DNA from: Chloroflexota bacterium
GTDB taxonomy: Bacteria > Chloroflexota > Anaerolineae > B4-G1
Assembly: GCA_003648085.1 (NCBI GenBank)
Contig: QMOC01000082.1
Coordinates: 1 to 8,345, forward strand
DNA length: 8,345 bases
Direction: 5' to 3'
Every line of letters begins with the position of its first letter. Position 1 is the stretch's first letter. The translations under genes were made by a program, and so were the position numbers. Under the pieces are notes generated by a model that made no database searches, was not told the origin of the DNA, and worked only from the letters and a program-made list of their open reading frames with translations. This document shows, piece after piece, positions 1 to 5,302 of the stretch.

Positions 1-74
1 CGAATAATATTCTAACACAGATTCGGCGCAACGTCCAGGCTGCGGGGCTGCTCTCATTATAGCATAACCCGCGC

Positions 75-139
75 ACGCTATCTCGACGGGTGATGGACGG
101 TTGCCTGCGAAAAGTCAACGCGATATTGACGCTATCTCG
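75..139. repeat. Paired 11-bp direct repeat plus inverted repeat upstream of a promoter
   Basis: The 11-mer ACGCTATCTCG occurs exactly at 75-85 and again at 129-139, 54 bp apart, roughly five helical turns. Just before the second copy is the inverted repeat GTCAA (114-118) and TTGAC (126-130) with a 7-nt spacer. All of this lies immediately upstream of the -35 box at 153. The arrangement is compatible with binding sites for an unidentified regulator, but no known operator is recognised. Positions 1-74 show nothing else that I can support. Confidence 0.35.
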
Positions 140-152
140 CGTTTCACGACGT

Positions 153-181
153 TGGACAGGGGAAAAGAGTTGAGGTATAAT
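153..181 (+). promoter_or_regulatory. Sigma-70-type promoter for the coiled-coil membrane protein gene
   Basis: The -35 box TGGACA (153-158) matches the consensus at five of six positions. It lies exactly 17 bp before a perfect -10 box TATAAT (176-181). Transcription would start near 188, giving a short leader of about 26 nt before the ATG at 214. This is one of the two best promoters in the window, the other being that of groES. It could also feed the downstream cluster at 830-2311, because no promoter as good was found between 625 and 829. Confidence 0.8.
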
Positions 182-213
182 CGGAGCACATCCTTGGCGG
201 GAGGTGAAGAAAG

Positions 214-624
214 ATGCCGGTTGCCATACCGCAAGTCGTAAGACGCGCCTGGGGCGAAGAGGTGGTAGCGGAGTTCGTGCCCTGGATGGAGGAGAGGTTC
301 CACGAGATCATCCTGGCGAAGACCGTGCCGCGGGACGAGTATCGGGAGGTGCTATCGCGCCTGGATTCGCTGGAGAAGGACGTCTCGATCATCAAAGAAG
401 AGCAGGCTCGGATGAGGGCTGAGTTTCGCGAGGATTTGGGCAGGCTCCACCGGGAAATGAACGAGCGCTTCGACCGCGTGAACGAACGCTTTGATCAGAT
501 GCATGCACGCTTCGACGAGATGTATCATCAGATGGTGGTGCAAACCCGCTGGCTCGTTGGGGCGCTGGCAGTGATCGGCACGGTGATCAGCGTGCTGCTG
601 GCCATCGCCCAGTTCACGCCATAG
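214..624 (+). CDS. Small coiled-coil protein with a C-terminal membrane helix
   Basis: This 136-residue protein is of unknown function. Residues 1-40 are a mixed N-terminal segment. Residues about 45-105 are highly charged and predicted to form a coiled coil, with a clear 7-residue period in which ERFD, ERFD and ARFD recur (about 86-102). Residues about 110-133 form one hydrophobic helix (WLVGALAVIGTVISVLLAIA), so the protein is probably tail-anchored with the coiled coil in the cytoplasm. The start is well supported: GGGAGGTGA at 199-207 ends 6 nt before the ATG, behind a strong promoter. The pattern recalls small DUF1640-like or phage-holin-associated (XhlA-like) coiled-coil/TM proteins, but such repeats evolve easily and no family is assigned. 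It stands alone: the next gene starts 205 bp downstream beyond a structured repeat region. Confidence 0.8.
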   Translation: MPVAIPQVVRRAWGEEVVAEFVPWMEERFHEIILAKTVPRDEYREVLSRLDSLEKDVSIIKEEQARMRAEFREDLGRLHREMNERFDRVNERFDQMHARFDEMYHQMVVQTRWLVGALAVIGTVISVLLAIAQFTP

Positions 625-643
625 AAAAGCCACTGTTCGTCAC

Positions 644-707
644 TGAGCCCGCCGGAGGCTCCACTACGCTCAAGCCCCCGGCTCAAAAGCGAAGCCCCTT
701 CGGGGCT
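644..707. repeat. Cluster of short GC-rich palindromes
   Basis: After the stop at 624 the non-coding DNA holds several short inverted repeats. TGAGCC (644-649) can pair with GGCTCA (680-685). AGCCCC (693-698) pairs with GGGGCT (702-707) around the loop TTC. No run of T follows on the plus strand, so this is not a convincing rho-independent terminator. The heptamer CGGAGGC at 653-659 recurs at 726-732 and could pair with GCCTCCG at 767-773, giving an alternative fold with the next element. Confidence 0.5.
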
Positions 708-725
708 GAGATTAACAAAACGCGA

Positions 726-773
726 CGGAGGCCCCGATTTATCGGGGATTTCCCGGCTGAAGCCGGGCCTCCG
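726..773. repeat. 48-bp perfect three-way-junction palindrome (REP/MITE-like)
   Basis: An outer stem CGGAGG (726-731) / CCTCCG (768-773) encloses two perfect hairpins side by side. One is CCCCGA / TCGGGG with loop TTTA (732-747). The other is CCCGGC / GCCGGG with loop TGAA (752-767). They are separated by ATTT. All 18 pairs are Watson-Crick. Such compact nested palindromes are typical of intergenic REP/BIME or MITE repeats, which often occur in many copies per genome. Copy number cannot be judged from this window. A structured RNA in the leader of the Trm112 cluster is the alternative. Confidence 0.7.
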
Positions 774-829
774 ACCTCGTTCTGCACTGAGGGCCATGTT
801 CGGCAGAGCCTATCAAGGAGACTGATACG

Positions 830-1075
830 ATGGTAAGCAAAGACCTGCTGGAGATTCTGCGCTGTCCCTACTGCGTTAGCGGGGAGACCCGCAAGCCCGG
901 CCCTGATCCCGGCCGACTGGAACTGGTCCACGATTGCTGGCTTGTGTGCCAGGAGCCCGATTGTGGCCGCAAGTATCCCATCCGCGATGACATCCCGGTG
1001 ATGCTCATCGAGGAGGGCGACAAATGGATCAACGTGGCCGTCGAGGACTTGCCAGTCCCACCGCCGAGCGAGTAG
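830..1075 (+). CDS. Trm112-like small zinc-binding protein
   Basis: This 81-residue protein fits the Trm112 family (Trm112p-like, PF03966). It has the [10 protein letters not shown] start with Cys12 and Cys15, a central strand ending in Cys40 with a second cysteine at Cys45, and the family-typical tail [15 protein letters not shown] (48-62). The four cysteines would hold one zinc ion, a short zinc-ribbon fold. In eukaryotes and archaea Trm112 binds and activates methyltransferases acting on tRNA, rRNA and release factors; the partner in bacteria is usually unknown. No methyltransferase lies in this window. AAGGAG at 815-820 is 9 nt before the ATG, which fixes the start. The next gene begins 4 nt after the stop, so it heads a compact operon. 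The 20-residue spacer between the two Cys pairs is Pro/Gly-rich. Confidence 0.85.
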   Translation: MVSKDLLEILRCPYCVSGETRKPGPDPGRLELVHDCWLVCQEPDCGRKYPIRDDIPVMLIEEGDKWINVAVEDLPVPPPSE

Positions 1076-1079
1076 CGTC

Positions 1080-1310
1080 ATGTTTCAGTGGCAGGTAATC
1101 CTGTTGGCAGCGCTTGCCGTGCTACTGCTGCTGGGCGGGCTGGCGGCCTTGATCCTACCCGACCCCTACGAGGGTCCGGTGCTCTATCGCCTGGACGAGC
1201 AGCACGCTATCCGCGCCCTCGACGGCCTGGGAGCGGTGCTATTGGCACTGGGGTGCCTCGTGGCCTGGGGCGCTGGTGCTGTGTGGCAGCGGCGGATGTA
1301 TGCCTCCTGA
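1080..1310 (+). CDS. Two-helix membrane protein, unknown function
   Basis: This 76-residue protein has no recognised family. Residues about 5-26 form a strongly hydrophobic helix rich in Leu and Ala. Residues about 27-46 form a short polar loop (PDPYEGPVLYRLDEQHAIRA). Residues about 47-68 form a second hydrophobic helix, followed by a WQRRMYAS tail. The positive tail suggests that both ends are cytoplasmic and the loop is outside. There is no good Shine-Dalgarno sequence. The start is only 4 nt after the upstream stop and the end overlaps the downstream gene by 11 nt, so translation is probably coupled. Its position between the Trm112-like and DUF123 genes, in frame and intact, is the main reason to believe it is real. 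Confidence 0.7.
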   Translation: MFQWQVILLAALAVLLLLGGLAALILPDPYEGPVLYRLDEQHAIRALDGLGAVLLALGCLVAWGAGAVWQRRMYAS

Positions 1311-1740
1311 CCGGTCCGGGACCTACGTGCTGGTTCTGAGGCTGCCGCGTTCCGCGACCGTTACCGTCGGGCGATTGGGCCGTTTCCGCTTCCCGGCCGG
1401 CTGGTATGCTTACGTCGGCAGCGCCTGTGGGCCGGGAGGTCTGGCTGCTCGCGTCACCCGTCATCTGCGGGAGCCCAAGCCCCGGCATTGGCACGTGGAC
1501 TACCTGCGGGCCTGCGCCTGGCCTGTCGCAATCTGGTACGCAGTCGGGATACGGAAACGGGAGTGCACCTGGGCCAGGGTGCTGTCCGACCTCCCCGGCG
1601 CTTCCATTCCCGTGCCCCGCTTCGGAGCCTCCGACTGCCGCTGCCCGGCCCATCTGATCCACTTCGGAAGCCAGCCCTCATTCGATGTCTTCGCCCGCGC
1701 CGTGGGCGAACCTCTATTGCAGGAGACGCTCAATGTCTGA
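1300..1740 (+). CDS. DUF123 / GIY-YIG-like domain protein
   Basis: The 146-residue product fits the DUF123 family (PF01986) over nearly its whole length. Visible blocks are GTY (7-9), GRLGRF (24-29), the GIY-YIG-like turn WYAYVGSA (35-42), RVTRHLR (51-57), HWHVDYL (63-69), Glu88, and the C-terminal FGASDCRC plus HL (108-119). DUF123 is related to the GIY-YIG nuclease fold. It occurs as a free-standing protein and fused to endonuclease III in some archaea, but its biochemical activity is not established, so a nuclease role here is inference. The ATG at 1300 is preferred over GTG at 1276 because homology starts just after it and GGCGG (1291-1295) precedes it. It overlaps the upstream stop by 11 nt, and the next gene starts inside its last codons. 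Confidence 0.85.
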   Translation: MPPDRSGTYVLVLRLPRSATVTVGRLGRFRFPAGWYAYVGSACGPGGLAARVTRHLREPKPRHWHVDYLRACAWPVAIWYAVGIRKRECTWARVLSDLPGASIPVPRFGASDCRCPAHLIHFGSQPSFDVFARAVGEPLLQETLNV

Positions 1741-2311
1741 CCCGCTTCAGGTATTTCTGGACGCCATTGCTGCTGGCGACGACGCCCGCACCGAGGAGGC
1801 TGCGCTGGCTCTGAGCCGTCTGGGCGACACAGCGCTGCCCACGTTGCGCGACCTCCTGGCCGACGCCGACCTCGACTGCCGCTGGTGGGCGGCCCGCGCT
1901 CTGGCCGCCATCGGCACCCCTGCCGCCCGGAAACTGCTCGCCACCGCCCTATCTGATCCCGACCCCGATGTGCGCGCCTGCGCCGCGCAGGGACTGGGGG
2001 AATTGCAGGCCGCGGAGGCCGTAGATGATCTGGTGCGCTGCCTGGCCGATCCCAGCCCCTACGTCTCCCGCATTGCCGCCGACGCGCTGGGGCGTATCGG
2101 GGCCCCCGCAGTCTCGGCCCTCATCGCCGCCTTGCAGGATGGGGGAACGCCGGCCCGCGCCGGTGCCGCGCGCGCTCTGAGCATCATTCAGCCCGAAGAT
2201 GCCGTCCCTGCCCTCTGTGCCGCCCTCGACGATCCCAGCGCCATCGTGACCTACTACGCAGAGGAGGCATTGGAGCGAATGGGGGTGGGCGGGGTGCTGA
2301 TCCAACCCTGA
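1733..2311 (+). CDS. HEAT-repeat (PBS-lyase-type) protein
   Basis: This 192-residue protein is built almost wholly of about 31-residue helical repeats of the PBS-lyase HEAT type. Repeat-like units begin near residues 17, 48, 79, 110, 139 and 171, with recurring elements such as DPDPDVRACAAQGLGEL (75-91) and DPSPYVSRIAADALGRIG (106-123). Such solenoids usually act as protein-binding scaffolds. In phycobilisome organisms related proteins are lyases, but nothing here suggests that role. The ATG at 1733 is chosen over an upstream in-frame start at 1685 because AGGAGA (1721-1726) lies 6 nt before it and the repeats begin there. It overlaps the DUF123 stop by 8 nt, a sign of coupled translation, and is the last gene of the cluster. 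No signal peptide or membrane helix is seen. Confidence 0.85.
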   Translation: MSDPLQVFLDAIAAGDDARTEEAALALSRLGDTALPTLRDLLADADLDCRWWAARALAAIGTPAARKLLATALSDPDPDVRACAAQGLGELQAAEAVDDLVRCLADPSPYVSRIAADALGRIGAPAVSALIAALQDGGTPARAGAARALSIIQPEDAVPALCAALDDPSAIVTYYAEEALERMGVGGVLIQP

Positions 2312-2323
2312 GCGGCAAAAGAG

Positions 2324-2352
2324 AAGGCCCCTCATCTGATGAGGGGCCTTTT
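2324..2352. terminator. Bidirectional rho-independent terminator
   Basis: A perfect 12-bp stem, AAGGCCCCTCAT (2324-2335) against ATGAGGGGCCTT (2339-2350), closes a 3-nt loop. It is followed by TTTT on the plus strand (2349-2352). On the minus strand the stem is followed by TTCTCTTTT. It sits 12 nt after the HEAT-gene stop and about 60 nt past the convergent groEL stop, so it can end both transcripts. Confidence 0.9.
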
Positions 2353-2378
2353 GGCTTAATCGTTGTGGAGACGAGAGA

Positions 2379-2394
2379 AGCGACTGAAGTCGCT
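2379..2394. repeat. Short palindrome with TGAA loop, possible dispersed repeat
   Basis: AGCGAC (2379-2384) and GTCGCT (2389-2394) form a perfect 6-bp hairpin around TGAA. This is the same stem length and loop as the second hairpin of the element at 752-767. It lies between the convergent HEAT and groEL genes and is followed by ACTACGAACC. From memory, palindromes of this form followed by CTACTAC recur between genes in some Chloroflexota and cyanobacterial genomes; that cannot be checked here. Confidence 0.45.
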
Positions 2395-2410
2395 ACTACG
2401 AACCCATCAA

Positions 2411-4039
2411 TTAATACTCCGGCATAGGTGGCGTCGTTTCCTTCTTCTCTTCGGGGATGTCGGTGATGAGCGCTTCGGTGGAGAGAACCATAGCCGCGAT
2501 GGAGGCCGCGTTGGAGAGCGCCCCCTTGGTCACCTTGGCCGGGTCAATGATGCCTCGCTCCACCATATCCACGAAGTCACCCCGGAGCACGTCGTAGCCG
2601 ATGCGCTTGTTCTTCTTCTCTTCCTGAATCCGCCGCACGCTGTCGAGGATCACCGCACCGTCCTGTCCTGCGTTCTCGGCGATCTTGCGGATAGGCATCT
2701 CCAGCGCCGTGCGCAGGATGTTGACGCCGGTCTGCTCATCGGGGTAGTCCATCTTGACCTCGTCGAGCGCGGAGATGGCGTTGATCAACGCCACGCCGCC
2801 GCCGGGCACGATGCCCTCCTCGACCGCCGCGCGGGTGGCCGAGAGCGCGTCCTCGACGCGGTGCTTCTTCTCCTTCAACTCGGTCTCCGTCGCCGCACCG
2901 ACGCGGATGATGGCCACACCGCCGGCCAATTTGGCCAGCCGCTCCTGCAGTTTCTCCCGGTCGTAATCGGAGGTGGATTTCTCGATCTCGACCTTGATCT
3001 GCTCCATGCGGCCTTTGATCTCCGACTCGTCGCCACGCCCGCCGACGATGGTAGTATCGTCCTTGGTGGCGATGACCTTGTCGGCGCGGCCCAAGTCCTC
3101 GATGGTGGCGCTATCCAGTTTGCGGCCCTCTTCCTCGGTGATCACGCGGCCGCCGGTGAGGATAGCGATGTCACGCAGCATGGCCTTGCGCCGCTCGCCG
3201 AAACCAGGGGCCTTCACCGCCAGGCAGTTCAACAAGCCCCGCAGTTTGTTGAGCACCAGCGTCGCCAGCGCCTCACCATCCACATCCTCGGCGATGACGA
3301 CCAGGTTACGCTCCCCCTTCTGCACCAGTTTCTCTAGAATGGGCACCAGGTCCTGCGCGGCCGAGATCTTCTTATCGTGGATCAGGATGTAGGGCTCCTC
3401 GATGACCGCTTCCATCGCCTCGGGGTTGGTGATGAAATAGGGGGAGATGTAGCCTCTGTCGAACTGCATACCCTCGACGTACTCGGTCTCGAACTCCAGC
3501 CCCTTGCTCTCCTCGACGGTGATGACGCCATCCTTGCCAACCTTATCCATCACCTCGGCGATCAGTTCGCCGATCTCCTTGTCCTGGGCGGAGATGGCCG
3601 CCACGTTAGCGATCTCATCCTTGCTCGTCAGTTCGATAGCCTGATCGGCGATGGCCTTGACCACGGCCTCCGTACCGGCCAGGATGCCGCGCTTCAGGAG
3701 CATCGAGTTAGCGCCGGCAGCCACGTTCTTCATCCCCTCGGTGATGATGGTGTGGGCCAGCAGAGTGGCAGTAGTGGTCCCATCACCAGCGATGTCGTTG
3801 GTTTTGGTGGCCGCCTCTTTCAACAGTTGTGCCCCCATATTCTCAAAAGGCTCTTCCAATTCGATCTCCTTAGCCACCGTCACACCGTCGTGGGTGATGG
3901 TAGGAGCGCCCCATTTCTTGTCGAGCGCCACGTTGCGCCCTTTGGGGCCCAGTGTGGTGACGACCGCAGCTGCCAAGACATCAATCCCGCGCTTAAGGGC
4001 ACGGCGGGCTTCCTCACTAAAGACAAGTTGCTTTGCCAT
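2411..4039 (-). CDS. groL: Chaperonin GroEL (Hsp60)
   Basis: This 542-residue ATP-dependent chaperonin subunit is full length and forms 14-mer double rings that fold client proteins together with GroES. ATP-site residues are visible: LGPKGRN (30-36), THDG with Asp51, GDGTTTAT (85-92), and the catalytic Asp397 in [11 protein letters not shown]. The family signature [12 protein letters not shown] lies at 404-415. The apical client and GroES binding patch carries Tyr197, Tyr201 and Phe202 (RGYISPYF). The tail ends PPMPEY in place of the flexible GGM repeats of many proteobacterial GroELs. AGGAGG (4051-4056) precedes the ATG by 11 nt. The gene follows groES by 40 nt with no terminator between, so both are read from the CIRCE-controlled promoter. 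It is intact, with no frameshift. Confidence 0.98.
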   Translation of the reverse strand: MAKQLVFSEEARRALKRGIDVLAAAVVTTLGPKGRNVALDKKWGAPTITHDGVTVAKEIELEEPFENMGAQLLKEAATKTNDIAGDGTTTATLLAHTIITEGMKNVAAGANSMLLKRGILAGTEAVVKAIADQAIELTSKDEIANVAAISAQDKEIGELIAEVMDKVGKDGVITVEESKGLEFETEYVEGMQFDRGYISPYFITNPEAMEAVIEEPYILIHDKKISAAQDLVPILEKLVQKGERNLVVIAEDVDGEALATLVLNKLRGLLNCLAVKAPGFGERRKAMLRDIAILTGGRVITEEEGRKLDSATIEDLGRADKVIATKDDTTIVGGRGDESEIKGRMEQIKVEIEKSTSDYDREKLQERLAKLAGGVAIIRVGAATETELKEKKHRVEDALSATRAAVEEGIVPGGGVALINAISALDEVKMDYPDEQTGVNILRTALEMPIRKIAENAGQDGAVILDSVRRIQEEKKNKRIGYDVLRGDFVDMVERGIIDPAKVTKGALSNAASIAAMVLSTEALITDIPEEKKETTPPMPEY

Positions 4040-4079
4040 GTTTCTCTAGTCCTCCTATTGAGATGTGGGTTGTTTTTCG

Positions 4080-4382
4080 CTACTCCAGGACGGCCAGGAT
4101 ATCGCTCTCTTTCATAAAGAGGATTTCCTTGCCATCCTCCGTCTTAAACGAAGTGCCAGCGTATTTGGCATATACGACCGTGTCCCCGACCTTGACCTCC
4201 ATCGGGATACGCTTGCCGTCCTCGTCACGACGGCCCGGCCCCACGGCCAATACTTTGCCTTGCTGGGGCTTCTCTTTGGCGGTGTCGGGTAGCACCAACT
4301 TACCGCCGGCGAAGGTCTCCACTTCTTTCTCCAGCGGTTCTACGACTACCCGATCCCCTAATGGTTTGATGTTAAGTGTCAT
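4080..4382 (-). CDS. groS: Co-chaperonin GroES (Hsp10)
   Basis: This 100-residue protein is the lid of the GroEL folding chamber and forms a heptamer. The N-terminal strand [12 protein letters not shown] (5-16), the mobile loop (about 17-35) and the conserved segments GKVLAVGPG (42-50), [18 protein letters not shown] (63-80) and the ESDILAVLE end (92-100) are all present. The loop reads [11 protein letters not shown], seemingly one residue longer than the usual AGGIVL form, while keeping a hydrophobic LVL patch to contact GroEL. GGAGGTGA (4387-4394) lies 4 nt before the ATG and fixes the start. It is the first gene of the operon, with groEL 40 nt downstream. Confidence 0.98.
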   Translation of the reverse strand: MTLNIKPLGDRVVVEPLEKEVETFAGGKLVLPDTAKEKPQQGKVLAVGPGRRDEDGKRIPMEVKVGDTVVYAKYAGTSFKTEDGKEILFMKESDILAVLE

Positions 4383-4436
4383 CTTGTCACCTCCTCCTGA
4401 TCAGTAATTGTGCTTCGGGATTGGTCGCTCGCATCG

Positions 4437-4463
4437 TTAGCACTCAGGCTATGAGAGTGCTAA
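4437..4463 (-). promoter_or_regulatory. CIRCE operator (HrcA binding site)
   Basis: The perfect 9-N9-9 inverted repeat TTAGCACTC (4437-4445) / GAGTGCTAA (4455-4463) is the consensus CIRCE element. HrcA binds it to repress groE and dnaK operons until heat shock. It begins 10 bp past the -10 box, at or just after the predicted start site, and lies about 54 bp before the groES start codon. The hrcA gene is not in this window. Confidence 0.98.
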
Positions 4464-4473
4464 TGCAAGCGTA

Positions 4474-4502
4474 ATCATACCATAAATCCTGTGGGATGTC
4501 AA
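4474..4502 (-). promoter_or_regulatory. Promoter of the groES-groEL operon
   Basis: On the minus strand a perfect -35 TTGACA (4497-4502) is followed after 17 bp by TATGAT (4474-4479), five of six to the -10 consensus. The predicted start near 4464-4467 puts the CIRCE element at the very start of the transcript. This is housekeeping-sigma transcription with HrcA repression; no alternative heat-shock sigma site is needed to explain it. Confidence 0.93.
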
Positions 4503-4524
4503 GAGCCATTTGCCGTTCAAAAGC

Positions 4525-4551
4525 AAAACCCGCCGTGGATCCCCAGCGGGT
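4525..4551 (-). terminator. Rho-independent terminator of the CarD-like gene
   Basis: Read on the minus strand, ACCCGCTG and CGGCGGGT form an 8-bp stem (one G-U pair) around an 8-nt loop, followed directly by TTTT. On the plus strand the G-U becomes a C-A mismatch and the T-run is shorter, so it favours the minus-strand transcript. It lies about 57 nt past the carD stop and just upstream of the groES promoter, insulating the two. Confidence 0.75.
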
Positions 4552-4607
4552 CTTTAGTAATTTTGCAGATTTCAGGAGTATTCCCCAATTCTCAGCGCTA
4601 CATCAAG

Positions 4608-5120
4608 TCACGTTGAGAGGTTTGGCGACAGGCTTTCCTTCAGTTTTTGCCTGACCTGAGCCTCGGCATCCGCTAGATCAACGCCTTGTGCGGCGGCAAT
4701 CTCCCCCGTGAGGAGCATCATCCCTTCTTCGTACATTCTTTTCCCCCGCGTGGTCAGATTGCCTTCTCGCTGCTTCCGCCAGGCCATATCCCTTACCGCT
4801 TCCGCAACCCGGAGGATGTTCCCAGTGTGCAGTTTGCTTTCCAACAATTGATAGCGTTCCTTGTGATCGGCGGGCAGTGTCTCGGGATCGGCGCGCAATA
4901 CACGCCATACCTGGTCCAACCTGGATCGCGGGATGGCGCGCCGTAGCCCCATTGCCTCTGCCGTTCTGATCGGGATCATTAAACTGGTACCCGGCTGAGC
5001 CAGCAGCCTGATCTTGTAGTACAGATTGCTACTTCCTTGCCACTGTCGTTTCTCGATACTTATCACTACGCCAGCACCACGAATAGGATGAACAATCGTA
5101 TCACCTATTTCAAACATCAT
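4608..5120 (-). CDS. carD: CarD/CdnL-family RNA polymerase-binding regulator
   Basis: This 170-residue protein fits the CarD_CdnL_TRCF family. The N-terminal RNA-polymerase-interaction domain (about 3-60) starts FEIGDTIVHPIRGAGVV (3-19) and contains the LYYKIRLL strand (33-40) and an LMIPIRTAEAMGLR segment (47-60). The helical C-terminal DNA-contacting domain (about 68-166) includes ESKLHTGNILRVAEAVRDM (94-112) and KRMYEEGMMLLTGE (127-140). CarD proteins bind the polymerase beta subunit and tune open-complex stability at many promoters. The conserved Trp that wedges into DNA at the -10 edge (Trp85 in Mycobacterium) aligns by eye with His86. ATG 5120 is chosen because GGGAGGGG (5126-5133) lies 5 nt upstream; the next codon is also ATG (5117). 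An upstream in-frame extension to 5216 is Arg/Gly-rich and lacks family similarity. Confidence 0.92.
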   Translation of the reverse strand: MMFEIGDTIVHPIRGAGVVISIEKRQWQGSSNLYYKIRLLAQPGTSLMIPIRTAEAMGLRRAIPRSRLDQVWRVLRADPETLPADHKERYQLLESKLHTGNILRVAEAVRDMAWRKQREGNLTTRGKRMYEEGMMLLTGEIAAAQGVDLADAEAQVRQKLKESLSPNLST

Positions 5121-5242
5121 GGTATCCCCTCCCAAACGAACTTGTGCTCCTGCTCCCGCCCTCCGGCCCCAAGTTCCCCAAAACCCGAAGCGCTGATGGC
5201 GGCGGCGCGAATACACCGTAAATACCCGCCTCCTTGGATCTA

Positions 5243-5251
5243 TGGTATACT
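5243..5251 (+). promoter_or_regulatory. Extended -10 promoter candidate for miaB
   Basis: TGG followed directly by TATACT (5246-5251, five of six) makes an extended -10 element. No good -35 box lies at the right distance, as is usual for this promoter type. The start would be near 5258, giving a leader of about 45 nt before the miaB ATG at 5303. Confidence 0.5.
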
Positions 5252-5258
5252 AACGTAC

Positions 5259-5286
5259 ATGATACTCCGAAGACTACTTTTGTCCA
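5259..5286 (-). promoter_or_regulatory. Promoter candidate for carD
   Basis: On the minus strand, TGGACA (5281-5286) and TATCAT (5259-5264) each match consensus at five of six positions, with a 16-bp spacer. The start would be near 5252, giving carD a leader of about 130 nt. The -35 word TGGACA is the same as in the promoter at 153. It overlaps the region first transcribed from the miaB promoter. Confidence 0.5.
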
Positions 5287-5302
5287 ATCGCGGGATAACA
5301 GT

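Noticed and set aside
693..707. Hairpin AGCCCC-TTC-GGGGCT as a terminator of the first gene
   Set aside because: No T-run follows on the plus strand; it is better treated as part of the palindrome cluster.
712..740. TTAACA as a -35 box for the Trm112 cluster
   Set aside because: No acceptable -10 box lies 16-18 bp downstream; the bases there belong to the palindromic repeat.
528..797. Minus-strand frame across the palindromic spacer
   Set aside because: It runs through repeats and the end of another gene, with no ribosome-binding site or family similarity.
2363..3337. Long plus-strand reading frame of 324 codons opposite groEL
   Set aside because: It is antisense to the strongly conserved groEL, rich in His, Arg, Leu and Asp as expected of a mirror frame of a GC-rich gene, with no family resemblance and no ribosome-binding site.
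3377..4117. Plus-strand reading frame of 246 codons opposite the groEL 5' half
   Set aside because: Same mirror-frame effect: it crosses the groEL-groES junction and has no recognisable domain.
5121..5216. N-terminal extension of the CarD-like protein
   Set aside because: The extra 32 residues are Arg/Gly-rich without family similarity, while a strong ribosome-binding site sits right before the ATG at 5120.
5234..5302. Upstream start for miaB
   Set aside because: The extension is not MiaB-like, and the predicted transcript begins downstream of it.
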